A DNA stretch of 64,000 bases, from assembly GCA_036495715.1 (NCBI GenBank), contig DASXML010000028.1:1-64000 (forward strand). The letters are read 5' to 3'. The DNA is from Scandinavium sp036495715 (lineage in GTDB: Bacteria; Pseudomonadota; Gammaproteobacteria; Enterobacterales; Enterobacteriaceae). The notes beneath the pieces were generated by a model. That model was not told where the DNA came from, did no database searches, and was given only the letters and a program-made list of their open reading frames with translations. Shown piece after piece: positions 8,509 to 17,799 of the stretch; positions within the stretch are counted from its first letter, which is position 1, and the number at the start of each line of letters is the position of its first letter. The position numbers and the translations under genes are program-made.

Positions 8509-9426
8509 ATGAAACCATTGCTGGAAGTTCTCATCATTCTTGATGCGCTCGATAAAGAAGGGAGCTTTGCTGCGGCGTCGGCAAAGCTTTTTAAAACCCC
8601 GTCGGCGCTGAGTTACACCGTTCATAAGCTGGAAAGCGATCTCAACATTCAACTGCTTGACCGCAGCGGTCACCGCGCGACATTTACCCGCACCGGGAAA
8701 ATGTTGCTGGAGAAAGGCCGTGAAGTGCTGCACACGGTACGTGAACTGGAAAAGCAGGCCGTCAAACTTCACGAAGGCTGGGAGAACGATCTGGTGATCG
8801 GCGTGGACGACACCTTTCCCTTCTCATTACTTACTCCGCTTATCGAACAATTCTACGAAAAGCACAGCGTCACGCGTCTGAAATTCATTAATGGTGTGTT
8901 GGGCGGTTCATGGGATGCCCTGGTTCAGGGGCGGGCGGATATCGTGATCGGTGCGCTGCATGACCCGCCGCCGTTGAGCGATTTTGGCTTCGCCCCGTTA
9001 GGCGAGCTGGAACAAATTTTTGTCGTGGCGCCCGATCATCCCTTAGCAACAGAAGCCGAGCCGCTGAATCGCAAAATCATCAAACGCCATCGGGCGATTG
9101 TGGTCGGCGATAGCACCACGCCGGATTGCCCTGCATTCCAGCAATTGCTTGATGACCAGGAAGCGATTACCGTTTTCGATTTCAAAACAAAACTGGAGCT
9201 GCAAATCAGCGGGCTGGGTTGTGGGTATCTGCCGCGCTATCTGGCGCAGCGTTTTCTTGACAGTGGGGCGCTGGTGGAAAAGCAGGTGCTTGCTCATGTT
9301 CCGTTTGATGCGGTTTGGATCGGCTGGAATGAGCAGACGGCGGGCCTCGCGAGTGCCTGGTGGCGGGATGCGGTTTTAGCAAATAGTGCGATCGCGACCG
9401 TTTTCCAGCGTGGCACTGATGAATAA
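8509..9426 (+). CDS. yeeY: LysR-type transcriptional regulator YeeY
   Basis: This is a 305-residue LysR-family regulator. The N-terminal winged helix-turn-helix occupies roughly residues 5-65 (GSFAAASAKLFKTPSALSYTVHKLE). The periplasmic-binding-protein-like effector domain follows from about residue 90. The ligand and regulon are not evident from the sequence. It follows yeeZ closely and precedes the putrescine importer plaP; the possibility that it acts on plaP or yeeZ is only inferred from position. Confidence 0.92.
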   Translation: MKPLLEVLIILDALDKEGSFAAASAKLFKTPSALSYTVHKLESDLNIQLLDRSGHRATFTRTGKMLLEKGREVLHTVRELEKQAVKLHEGWENDLVIGVDDTFPFSLLTPLIEQFYEKHSVTRLKFINGVLGGSWDALVQGRADIVIGALHDPPPLSDFGFAPLGELEQIFVVAPDHPLATEAEPLNRKIIKRHRAIVVGDSTTPDCPAFQQLLDDQEAITVFDFKTKLELQISGLGCGYLPRYLAQRFLDSGALVEKQVLAHVPFDAVWIGWNEQTAGLASAWWRDAVLANSAIATVFQRGTDE

Positions 9427-9522
9427 TCAGACATTTAGCTGACAGGATGGCGTTATAAGCCTTGCATTCTCTTGTTTTTATCTGGGGAAGGGGGCAAAAT
9501 ACGCGCCAGCAAAAAAGAGACT

Positions 9523-9558
9523 AACCGACGCAAATCATAAGGCGTCGGTTATTTTTTT
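9523..9558. terminator. Bidirectional terminator after yeeY
   Basis: A 9-bp perfect stem (9523-9531 with 9542-9550) is followed by seven T on the plus strand. A shorter A-run (9511-9516) lies to its left. It separates yeeY from plaP, so plaP probably has its own promoter in 9559-9700. Confidence 0.8.
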
Positions 9559-9708
9559 GCTACGAGAAACACTCATTCAAAACAAGAGGCCGGGCTTCGT
9601 ACCGGATAGATACTTACTAAAAATCGACAGTTGTTGTCGCCGAGGATTATTAAAAAATGGGGCAATTTTTTGCTTACGCGACTGCTTTCACCGTAAAGGG
9701 GAATAACC

Positions 9709-11067
9709 ATGTCGCATAACGCTACTCCAAACACCTCTCGCGTGGAATTACGTAAATCGCTTACGTTGATTCCGGTTGTTATGATGGGTCTTGCCTATAT
9801 GCAGCCTATGACGCTGTTCGATACTTTCGGTATCGTATCTGGACTGACCGATGGTCACGTCCCGACAGCTTATGCATTCGCTCTGGTAGCCATCCTGTTT
9901 ACTGCATTAAGCTACGGTAAGCTGGTTCGCCGCTATCCGTCCGCAGGTTCAGCTTATACCTATGCTCAGAAATCCATTAGCCCGACGGTTGGCTTTATGG
10001 TGGGTTGGTCTTCGCTGCTTGATTATCTGTTTATGCCGATGATCAACATCCTGTTGGCGAAAATCTATTTCGAAGCCCTTGTGCCTTCTGTTCCTTCATG
10101 GATATTTGTTGTCGGGTTAGTGGCCTTTATGACCATTTCTAACCTGCGCAGCATTAAAACCGTGGCGAACTTCAACACCCTTATTGTGGTGCTGCAGATG
10201 GGAATCGTTGCCGTTATCGTCGGCATGATAGTCTGGGGTGTTCATAAAGGTGTGGGCGCGGGTACGTTAACCAGCAGCCGTCCATTCTGGTCTGATGGTG
10301 CGCATATCACGCCGATGATCACCGGTGCGACTATCCTGTGCTTTTCGTTCCTCGGTTTCGATGGGATCTCTTCGCTGTCTGAAGAAACCAAAGATGCTGA
10401 GCGCGTGATCCCTAAAGCTATCGTCCTGACGGCGCTGATTGGGGGAATGGTCTTTATTGTTGCATCGTACTTCCTGCAACTGTATTTCCCGGACATCTCA
10501 CGCTTCAAGGATCCTGATGCGTCGCAGCCTGAAATCATGCTGTACGTGGCGGGTACCACCTTCCAGTGGTGTGTGCTGATTTTCTCCAGCGTTACCGTAC
10601 TGGCGTCCGGCATGGCTGCACATGCAGGCGTTTCCCGTCTGATGTATGTGATGGGTCGTGATGGCGTGTTCCCGAAAAGTTTCTTCGGTTACGTTCACCC
10701 GAAATGGCGTACTCCGGCCTGGAACGTATTGCTGGTTGGCGCGATTGCCCTGCTGGCGATTAAATTTGACCTGGTGACGGCAACGGCGTTGATCAACTTC
10801 GGTGCGCTGGTGGCTTTCACCTTCGTTAACCTGTCGGTCATTTCCCAGTTCTGGATCCGCGAGAAGCGTAACAAAACCCTGAAAGACCACTTCAACTACC
10901 TGATTATGCCGGTATTGGGTGCCCTGACAGTGGGTGCGCTGTGGATTAACCTGGAAGAAAGCTCAATGGTTCTCGGTCTGATTTGGGGCGCGGTTGGCCT
11001 GATTTATCTGGCCTGTGTCACCCGTAGCTTCCGTAACCCGGTTCCGCAGTACGAAGACATCGCGTAA
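9709..11067 (+). CDS. plaP: Putrescine importer PlaP
   Basis: PlaP (formerly YeeF) is an inner-membrane APC-family permease that imports putrescine using the proton gradient. The 452-residue sequence follows the known PlaP closely, from MSHN through RNPVPQYED near the end, and shows about 12 hydrophobic spans. AAAGGGGAATAACC precedes the ATG. PuuP, encoded at 28146-29534, is a clear paralogue with shared segments such as LVRR/Q-PxAGSAYTYAQKSISP. The downstream region is interrupted 33 bases after the stop by an IS remnant. Confidence 0.95.
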   Translation: MSHNATPNTSRVELRKSLTLIPVVMMGLAYMQPMTLFDTFGIVSGLTDGHVPTAYAFALVAILFTALSYGKLVRRYPSAGSAYTYAQKSISPTVGFMVGWSSLLDYLFMPMINILLAKIYFEALVPSVPSWIFVVGLVAFMTISNLRSIKTVANFNTLIVVLQMGIVAVIVGMIVWGVHKGVGAGTLTSSRPFWSDGAHITPMITGATILCFSFLGFDGISSLSEETKDAERVIPKAIVLTALIGGMVFIVASYFLQLYFPDISRFKDPDASQPEIMLYVAGTTFQWCVLIFSSVTVLASGMAAHAGVSRLMYVMGRDGVFPKSFFGYVHPKWRTPAWNVLLVGAIALLAIKFDLVTATALINFGALVAFTFVNLSVISQFWIREKRNKTLKDHFNYLIMPVLGALTVGALWINLEESSMVLGLIWGAVGLIYLACVTRSFRNPVPQYEDIA

Positions 11068-11139
11068 TCCTGATTGGCGATAAAAAAACCGGAGACACTT
11101 GAACTGCACCCCAAAAGTTGGATACCCAACTGAGTAAGG

Positions 11140-11306
11140 TGCAGTTTTTTATTAGCAAATATTCCTTCAGTTTAAGCTTCAGGTCGAGCACTACCTTTCC
11201 GATTTGGAAGGGCCAGGTGGCGACCGCAAAACTTTTTGGTATCGATCGCTGTGCTGTGCGCAAATATCACGCGTGCGCATCGTCGGGAAGGGAGTTCACT
11301 GAATAA
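11140..11306 (+). pseudogene. IS3-family OrfA remnant with frameshifts
   Basis: Different frames carry successive parts of an IS150-type OrfA. KYSFSL appears first, then KLQVEHYLSDLEG in a shifted frame, then VATAKLFGIDRCAVRK, which is the helix-turn-helix of the family, back in the first frame. No single frame covers the protein. It is non-functional. Confidence 0.7.
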
Positions 11307-11399
11307 CAAAACGGTTCAGAGGCTGATGCAGCAGTTAGATTAAACCTCCCGCATCAGAAGTAAGAAATACACCTCTTACAAAGGTAATACGGGAAAGCC

Positions 11400-11891
11400 G
11401 TGGGTAATGTGCTGAACCGACAGTTCAGAGCGGAGAAACCCAACCAGAAATGGGTAACCGACGTGACAGAATTTAAAATTGGTTGGGGTAAAGTCTTTTT
11501 ATTTCAGCCGCTTGTACTATGTAGCGGCGAAATAGTCGCGTATCAAATGGAGCCTCGTGCCAGTTTGTGGATGGTGGGTAATCCCCCCGAATATCCGTTG
11601 GTACATTCGGATAAGGGTTGGCAGTACCAGATTGCACACTATCAGAAGCGACTGAGGGAAGCAGGACTGGAACAGAGTATGTCACGCAAACTGCTATGGC
11701 AATGCAGTAATAGAAACCTCTTTGGCACACTGAAAGCTGAATGTCTGTATCTGGAAGAGCACTGGAGTATCAGTGAGTTACGAATGGCAACTGACAGATA
11801 TATTGACTATTACAACCATGAAAGAATAAAACAGAAACTAAAAGGCCTGAGTTCGGTAGAGTACCGAACCCAGGCCCAGATAGACGCGTAG
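11400..11891 (+). pseudogene. IS3-family OrfB transposase fragment
   Basis: This 163-residue open stretch is the C-terminal catalytic part of an IS150-like OrfB. The first Asp of the DDE triad is in KWVTDVTEF and the second in LVHSDKGWQY. The expected catalytic Glu segment (NxxxDNAxxENFFG) is reduced to QCSNRNLFG, so the Glu is missing. The part between the two Asp residues is also shortened. It ends normally with HERIKQKLKGLSSVEYR. Confidence 0.82.
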
Positions 11892-11923
11892 AATAAACCG
11901 TCTAACTTTATGGGGGCAGTTCA

Positions 11924-12370
11924 TCATATCCCGATTTTATGCTTGAGAATATTCTTAAAAGAAACTTACATTCCTTTTACGTCAAAGGTGGATAATCTTC
12001 ATGACAAATGTCTACCAACTTAGTTGAGCCAGAGAAATTTGATGGACCCCGGTTTAGGTTCGTGAGGTTTCGCCCGCTATATGGTCATTAAATTAAACTT
12101 GGGCAATCGGATGGCTATCTGGTGTATGTCCTTCAGAAAATATCTCTGCTGAATGCGTTGGGCTATACTTCGTAATAGAGCAATTGTTTTAGCTTTAAGG
12201 CATTTGCTATTTGTACTTAATCGTTCATGGAAATATATGAACAGAGAGGCTCAAATAAATTCATGATATTACTAATTAAGATTCATTATTTAACTGAAAA
12301 ATGATAAGGCCTTAAAAAAGGCCTTATGGTAATGATAGGATGACATGTCAATATGAAATTTTCTGCAATA
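11924..12370. other. AT-rich spacer between the IS remnant and the sulfatase gene
   Basis: About 450 bases contain no open frame I can assign on either strand. Composition is AT-rich like the adjoining sulfatase gene. The only clear structure is the hairpin at 12304-12327. Confidence 0.6.
12304..12327 (-). terminator. Likely terminator of the sulfatase-like gene
   Basis: An 8-bp stem (12304-12311 with 12320-12327) surrounds an A-rich loop. On the minus strand it is followed by CATTTTTC. It lies 44 bases past the stop codon of the gene at 12371-14587. Confidence 0.5.
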
Positions 12371-14587
12371 TTAATTACAGTCGCTCAAAGCCTTGCAGAG
12401 AGGAATAATACTATAGTTTTTAATATCTATGAATACATCCAATGAAAGTCCAGGAATTCCCTTTATATAATTAGTATGGCCCGAATTGTATACACCGATT
12501 ACTTGTTGCCTAAATTTAAGATTGGATAGTTCTGGAGCATTAAGGTTCTTGGCAAGTTGTTCAATAGGTGCAGTACTATTGCAAACAGCTGAATCATTTG
12601 ATGCGAAAATGACTGGTTGATGATGGTTCTCTAGGAATGTAGTAACATCGCTACTAGGTATGGAGTTGCTGGTGCATGTTGGTAATGCCAAAACATTTCC
12701 TGTTTGGTCAGGGTTAAGGCTTATTAAATTAAAACCGAAACCAAGAGTTATGTTTTGATCGTTAACCACCCCACCACTTGACATAGTGAAAGGGGCTACG
12801 GATAGTCCTAATATATTATTGTCTAAAAATACTGTTGGTTTGTTAATAATCTCATTAGATGACGTTCCAGTTGGATTAATTCGCATTTTTCTGATTGAGT
12901 TTTTTGATATAATATAAGAACAAATGCCATTCTCATTAATACCTATGTTTTTGCATAAATTTGCATAAAAAATATTACTATTGGTTAGCATTTTTTTTGC
13001 ATTAAGTGCAAAAGCTTCGAACCATAAACCTTTAATTTGATTATTTGAATCAAGGGATGCAAAAACAGGTAAGGTATATTCTTGTGAGCCAATGCGTATG
13101 CCATTTGGAATTTGTTTTATCCCCTCATTTAAAGAAGGGTAACCCCAGAGTTGTGAGGCATAAGCTAGATAGTCCTTCGTTCGTCCAAGAGCATAACCTT
13201 TTATAAATCTGCCTGGTTTACTATCCAAAAGACTAGTACCAAATCCAACTTCTTTTATTGTAGAACCGGATACATCAAGAACCGTTGGCCAAACATCAAG
13301 CAAAGTGCCTTCGGTATTATTTACTGCAGGCTGTAAGCCTTTTTTTATAATAATAAAGTGATTGCGTCGCTGCTGTTCAATATTTGACAGCAATGGAGTT
13401 GCATCATTTGCCATCATCAGATGATCAGAGACTAAAACAATAATGGTATTATCAAACCAAGGACTCTCAGTAATTCGGTTAATAAATTTTGTCAGTAAAT
13501 AATCTGAGCATTCTACAGATGCGAGCATTGGGTACTGTTCATTCCGGGATACATGATCATCGCAGATATTTAGAAAAGTCCCACTGGGAGCATGAGTATT
13601 AACAGTTAAAAATGAGAGAAGAAATGGTTGCTTACTCGCAGACATACGTGAAAACTCATCCCAGGCGTGATTGAGCATTACGTCATCGTGAATACCCCAA
13701 CCGCTAATGTCATTAGGTGTTACAAGCCCCTGACTGACAAAGTAAGATCTATCGTGCTGAGATTGCCAGCCATGCTGTTCGAGGAATTTATCACCACCAG
13801 CAAATTCTTTCTGACTCCCTCGAATAAACTCTGTTTGATAACCTTGTTTTTCCAGCCAAGTAGCAACACAATCTGCTTTACCTAGGAATTTAGAAAAATT
13901 AGCTCCAGAGTTACCCTGCTCTATGACCAAGGGAATACCACATTGGGTATTAACCATTCCTGCCATAGTCCATCCCATTCCTCTGCTCAAAGGCTGGCGG
14001 ATGTCAGTGAACTCAAGATATTGGCTGGCAATAGAACTTAATCCAGGAAGATGATTTTTCCCATCAAGATTTTTAAATGTCCTTTCAAGACTTTCAGCAT
14101 ATATAAATACATAATTGTATTTTTTGTTTAGATTTCCATTTATATTTTTATATTCATTTTGTACTGCAGATGCATCGCCTTGGTTGAAGAATGTGTCTTT
14201 GGCTGAATTATATATATTGGATATGAATGGAGAGCACAAAAGACTCAAAAAAGTAAGCGTCCAAATATAATTAATATATTTTATCTTAAGAATATTGATC
14301 TTGTTTTTTTTGAAGTAAAAACTCAGGCAAAGCGTCGAAAATATTATTATAACAAAGAGAATGCCTATTTCAATTTTACTATAAATATCATGTAATGAAG
14401 TCCCTTGGGTCGAATTGAATAATTGATAATAAACAGCATCAGTTACGCCATAGCCCGTAAACATGTCTGAAATAAACCAAAAAGCGAAAAGTAGAAAAAT
14501 AATACTCGTTGCAATAGATTTGATTATAACCCAACGACTTGTTGCCAGACTTAATGCAAATAAAAGGAAAAATTGTATATAAATCAT
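12371..14587 (-). CDS. OpgB/LtaS-like membrane phosphoglycerol transferase (sulfatase fold)
   Basis: The protein has 738 residues. Three to four hydrophobic spans fill residues 1-125, followed by a periplasmic sulfatase-fold domain. The order of motifs matches OpgB (MdoB): FIYAESLERT (metal Glu165), MGWTMAGMVNTQCGIPL with probable nucleophile Thr207, TVNTHAPSG (His332) and LVSDHLMM (Asp388, His389). OpgB moves phosphoglycerol from phosphatidylglycerol to periplasmic glucans. The enteric opgB gene lies elsewhere, so this is probably an extra paralogue acting on a glucan, O-antigen or other envelope polymer; the substrate is inferred. The gene is much more AT-rich than its neighbours and lies beside an IS remnant, which suggests horizontal acquisition. 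Confidence 0.75.
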   Translation of the reverse strand: MIYIQFFLLFALSLATSRWVIIKSIATSIIFLLFAFWFISDMFTGYGVTDAVYYQLFNSTQGTSLHDIYSKIEIGILFVIIIFSTLCLSFYFKKNKINILKIKYINYIWTLTFLSLLCSPFISNIYNSAKDTFFNQGDASAVQNEYKNINGNLNKKYNYVFIYAESLERTFKNLDGKNHLPGLSSIASQYLEFTDIRQPLSRGMGWTMAGMVNTQCGIPLVIEQGNSGANFSKFLGKADCVATWLEKQGYQTEFIRGSQKEFAGGDKFLEQHGWQSQHDRSYFVSQGLVTPNDISGWGIHDDVMLNHAWDEFSRMSASKQPFLLSFLTVNTHAPSGTFLNICDDHVSRNEQYPMLASVECSDYLLTKFINRITESPWFDNTIIVLVSDHLMMANDATPLLSNIEQQRRNHFIIIKKGLQPAVNNTEGTLLDVWPTVLDVSGSTIKEVGFGTSLLDSKPGRFIKGYALGRTKDYLAYASQLWGYPSLNEGIKQIPNGIRIGSQEYTLPVFASLDSNNQIKGLWFEAFALNAKKMLTNSNIFYANLCKNIGINENGICSYIISKNSIRKMRINPTGTSSNEIINKPTVFLDNNILGLSVAPFTMSSGGVVNDQNITLGFGFNLISLNPDQTGNVLALPTCTSNSIPSSDVTTFLENHHQPVIFASNDSAVCNSTAPIEQLAKNLNAPELSNLKFRQQVIGVYNSGHTNYIKGIPGLSLDVFIDIKNYSIIPLCKALSDCN

Positions 14588-14730
14588 TTAATTATCTTAA
14601 CAAGGGAAGGTAAATGTTTAATGTTGAGTATGCGATGTTAGCATGGCTCGTCGCCTATAAGGCGTGTTTTTTGTCATTTTTTTGTCACGAAAATGTGTTG
14701 CATCCCTCTTCATGAGAGGGACGTTCAGAC

Positions 14731-16155
14731 TCAAACAATCTCTTGTGCGTATTGATACAGCGCTTTCACCAGCGCGAGCTTCTCGCTGTTACTTTCATAT
14801 TGCACGTACAACTCCTGCAACTCATCGGCGTAGGCTTGCAGAAACTCTGGCGTAAACACGTCACGACGATGCTCTAACCAGCGCTGCTGCTCATTTTCAT
14901 CCAATGTGCCGGGAAAGTTACGCGCCCGGTAGTTGAACAGCAGTTTTTCAATCCGTTTGTCGGCAAAGGTTAAATCCAGCGCTGGAAGATTGCGTGGTTC
15001 GGTTTCAAGCAGGATCTTCATTGCTGTGCGATCCGCATCGCTGAAGAAACCGTTATACAACTGGGTATCGACATTTTCCGATGGCACGAAAGGTTCTGCT
15101 TCGGCAAAAATCGCCACCACTTTGTCGCGTACCTGCGGGTTCTCGCGAAGTAATTTCAGGTTATCCAGACACAACTGGCGGTTGACGCCCAGACGGTCGG
15201 CATCTTCCGGGCGCAGGGTGTTGGCTTTTGCCAAAATTGGGCATTTGTTCAGATGCACCAGTTTGACCGGCACTGCTGCCAGTTCACCCAGATCTGCTTT
15301 GGGTGTGTACAACCGCTCGCGCAGTTCATCAGCATTTAGCTCCAGCAGCGGTGACATATCACCGGCCAGGTCAACCATGATCACCGCATTGCGGTTATCC
15401 GGGTGCCAGGCCAGCGGCGCCACCCAACTGGTGTTTCCGCGCCACGCGCCAAACATGCCTGAGATATGCATCAGCGGGGTCATCTGCGGGACGTCAATCA
15501 GCGTCGCCAGTTTGTTCTTGCCGCGATAGGCATAAAGGTAGTCAAACAGGCGCGGCTGACTCTCTTTTACGAGTTTCGCCATCGCGATGGTGGCGTATAC
15601 GTCGGCCATCGCATCGTGGGCGTTACTGTGTTCGATACCATTGGCTTTGGTCAGATGTTCCAGACGAAAGCTTGGCAACCCGTCTTCATTCTCCGGCCAG
15701 TTGATGCCTTCCGGGCGCAGGGCATAACAGGCGCGCATCACATCGAGCAAATCCCAGCGCGAATTATCGTGCTGCCAGCTCCAGGCATACGGGTCGTAAA
15801 AGTTGCGGTAGAAGATGTTGCGCGTGACTTCATCATCGAAGCGGACGTTGTTATAACCCACCACACAGGTCTTCGGGACGGTAAACAGGTCATGAATTCG
15901 GCGGGCAAAAGCCGCTTCGTTTTCACCTTTCGCCAGCGCTTCCTGCGGCGTGATACCGGTTATCATCACCGCCTGAGGCTGCGGCAGATAATCATCGGCT
16001 GGCTTGCAGTAGAACACTTCTGGCTCGCCAATGATGTTGAAATCGGCGTCAGTGCGAATGGCTGCGAACTGCGCAGGGCGATCCAGTTGTGGGCGGGTGC
16101 CGAAGGTTTCGTAGTCGTGAAACAGAAATCCGGCTTGCGGTTGCGTTTCTTGCAT
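14731..16155 (-). CDS. sbcB: Exodeoxyribonuclease I
   Basis: SbcB degrades single-stranded DNA 3' to 5' and takes part in recombination and mismatch repair. The 474-residue protein has the DEDDh nuclease domain at the N-terminus: FHDYETFG carries Asp14 and Glu16, and NAHDAMADV carries the later His and Asp. The C-terminal SH3-like and helical parts follow the known enzyme (NYRARNFPGTLDENE). It is transcribed away from dacD across a 180-base gap. Confidence 0.96.
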   Translation of the reverse strand: MQETQPQAGFLFHDYETFGTRPQLDRPAQFAAIRTDADFNIIGEPEVFYCKPADDYLPQPQAVMITGITPQEALAKGENEAAFARRIHDLFTVPKTCVVGYNNVRFDDEVTRNIFYRNFYDPYAWSWQHDNSRWDLLDVMRACYALRPEGINWPENEDGLPSFRLEHLTKANGIEHSNAHDAMADVYATIAMAKLVKESQPRLFDYLYAYRGKNKLATLIDVPQMTPLMHISGMFGAWRGNTSWVAPLAWHPDNRNAVIMVDLAGDMSPLLELNADELRERLYTPKADLGELAAVPVKLVHLNKCPILAKANTLRPEDADRLGVNRQLCLDNLKLLRENPQVRDKVVAIFAEAEPFVPSENVDTQLYNGFFSDADRTAMKILLETEPRNLPALDLTFADKRIEKLLFNYRARNFPGTLDENEQQRWLEHRRDVFTPEFLQAYADELQELYVQYESNSEKLALVKALYQYAQEIV

Positions 16156-16337
16156 GGGCTGTCTGCTTTCCGTGTGCGCGTTAGCCTGCCATGGTAAACG
16201 ATTTGCCCTGCTATCAGAAGTGAACAGGGTATTCCTGCGAGGTTGTTCGCAGGAAATGTCATACTTTCTTGCAATTTAATGCTGTCAGCAAAGCGTAACT
16301 GCCGTAAAAAGAACGGGAATACGAGAAAGTTGAGGAT

Positions 16338-17510
16338 ATGCTGTTGAAAGGCCGTTTTTTTATTGCTGTTTCTTTGCTCGCTTCGAGCATTTCCTGCGCC
16401 GTTGCCGCAGACACTATTTCCGCTCCAGTACAACCTCCTGCAATTCAGGCCGCAGCCTGGGTGCTGATGGATTACACCACGGGCCAGATCCTGACTGCGG
16501 GTAATGAGCATCAGCAGCGCAACCCTGCCAGCCTCACCAAGTTGATGACCGGCTATGTGGTCGATCGCGCCATTGATAGTCATCACATTTCCCCGGATGA
16601 CATGGTCACCGTGGGGCGTGATGCCTGGGCAAAGGGCAATCCGGTGTTTGACGGTTCTTCCCTGATGTTTCTGAAAGCGGGCGATCGTTTGAGCGTGCAC
16701 GATCTCAGCCGTGGCCTGATTGTTGATTCCGGTAACGATGCCTGTGTGGCGCTTGCGGATTATGTCGCGGGCGGCCAGCCACAGTTCGTCACCATGATGA
16801 ATGATTACGTGAAAAAGCTGGGCCTGAAAGATACTCATTTCGAAACGGTACATGGCCTTGATGCGCCGGGGCAGCACAGTTCGGCCTACGATCTGGCGGT
16901 CTTATCACGTGCGATTATTCACGGAGAACCTGATTTCTACCACATGTACAGCGAGAAAAGCCTGACATGGAACGGTATCACTCAGCAAAACCGCAACGGG
17001 CTGCTATGGGATAAAACCCTGAACGTCGACGGGCTGAAAACGGGTCACACGGCGAGTGCTGGTTTTAACCTCATTGCCTCTGCCGTGGACGGAAAGCGCC
17101 GTCTGATTGCTGTCGTGATGGGCGCGGAAAGTGCGAAAGGCCGTGAAGATCAGGCCCGCAAGTTGCTGCAATGGGGCCAACAGAACTTCGATACCGTACA
17201 GATCCTGCATAACGGTAAAAAAGTGGGCACTGAGCGCATCTGGTACGGTGATAAAGAGCAGATTGATTTGGGCACCGATCAGGACTTCTGGTTGGCGCTG
17301 CCGAAAGCCGAAGTGCCAAAAATCAAAGCCAAATACGTGATGGATAAGAAAGAGATCGATGCGCCGATTGCTGCCCATCAGCGCGTTGGCGAGATTGAGC
17401 TCTATGACGGCGATAAAATTGTCGCCCACTGGCCGCTGGTGACGCTTGAAAGCGTCGGCAAAGGGGGAATGTTCTCCCGCCTGAGTGACTGGATGCACCA
17501 TAAATCCTGA
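16338..17510 (+). CDS. dacD: D-alanyl-D-alanine carboxypeptidase DacD (PBP6b)
   Basis: DacD trims the terminal D-alanine from peptidoglycan stem peptides in the periplasm. A signal peptide spans residues 1-24 (cut after CAVAA or nearby). The penicillin-binding motifs are complete: SLTK (Ser65-Lys68), SGN (131-133) and KTG (234-236). The C-terminal PBP5-type beta domain and an amphipathic membrane anchor (MFSRLSDWMHHKS) follow. Length 390 is standard. GTTGAGGAT precedes the ATG. Confidence 0.95.
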   Translation: MLLKGRFFIAVSLLASSISCAVAADTISAPVQPPAIQAAAWVLMDYTTGQILTAGNEHQQRNPASLTKLMTGYVVDRAIDSHHISPDDMVTVGRDAWAKGNPVFDGSSLMFLKAGDRLSVHDLSRGLIVDSGNDACVALADYVAGGQPQFVTMMNDYVKKLGLKDTHFETVHGLDAPGQHSSAYDLAVLSRAIIHGEPDFYHMYSEKSLTWNGITQQNRNGLLWDKTLNVDGLKTGHTASAGFNLIASAVDGKRRLIAVVMGAESAKGREDQARKLLQWGQQNFDTVQILHNGKKVGTERIWYGDKEQIDLGTDQDFWLALPKAEVPKIKAKYVMDKKEIDAPIAAHQRVGEIELYDGDKIVAHWPLVTLESVGKGGMFSRLSDWMHHKS

Positions 17511-17519
17511 CCCTTAAAA

Positions 17520-17698
17520 CGCTCCCACCCGGGAGCGTCAGACGGCTGACAAAGAAGGATAAAACGTGGTTTTTCCTTCTTTGTGGTTATCAGCCGAAAA
17601 TCAATAAATTGATTTTCCTGGTTTTTATGTCGGCGTCATATGATAGACCTGCATTGGGATTAGGTTTGTCACCGACCTCACGCTCCCGCCCGGGAGCG
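17520..17698. repeat. Structured intergenic element bracketed by two near-identical hairpins
   Basis: The palindrome at 17520-17537 and the one at 17681-17698 are both 18 bases long and differ at a single position (CGCTCCC with GGGAGCG arms). Between them, 17550-17584 forms a hairpin with an 11-bp arm, and an outer CGGCTGA/TCAGCCG pair extends it (17543-17597). It may serve as terminator of dacD, but the outer palindromes lack strong T-runs. The repeated bracket suggests a small mobile or processing element. Confidence 0.5.
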
Positions 17699-17761
17699 CT
17701 TTACTTTTCCGTTCTGTGAAATATCGCACATACTCCTTCAGGTCTGTTTGCTACATTTTAT

Positions 17762-17777
17762 ATGTATATTTATCCAG
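17762..17777. promoter_or_regulatory. Possible degenerate LexA box before sbmC
   Basis: ATGT and CCAG half-sites are separated by eight A/T bases, close to CTGT-N8-ACAG. E. coli sbmC is a known LexA target and this site lies 23 bases before the ATG. Two half-site positions differ from consensus, so this is tentative. Confidence 0.35.
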
Positions 17778-17799
17778 TAAAATCATTGGCGGAGGCAGT

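Larger units (their letters stand above)
11100..11923 (+). mobile_element. Internally deleted IS3-family (IS150-like) element
   Basis: Terminal inverted repeats of 23 bases lie at 11100-11122 and 11901-11923 and agree at 19 of 23 positions. Each begins TGAACTGC. The element is 824 bp against about 1.4 kb for intact IS150 relatives, so internal sequence is lost. Both transposase frames are damaged (see the two pseudogenes). I see no obvious short target duplication at the edges. It sits directly after plaP and may have destroyed its terminator. Confidence 0.85.

Noticed and set aside
15466..16197. 243-codon frame opposite sbcB
   Set aside because: Antisense shadow of a firmly identified gene with no family resemblance.
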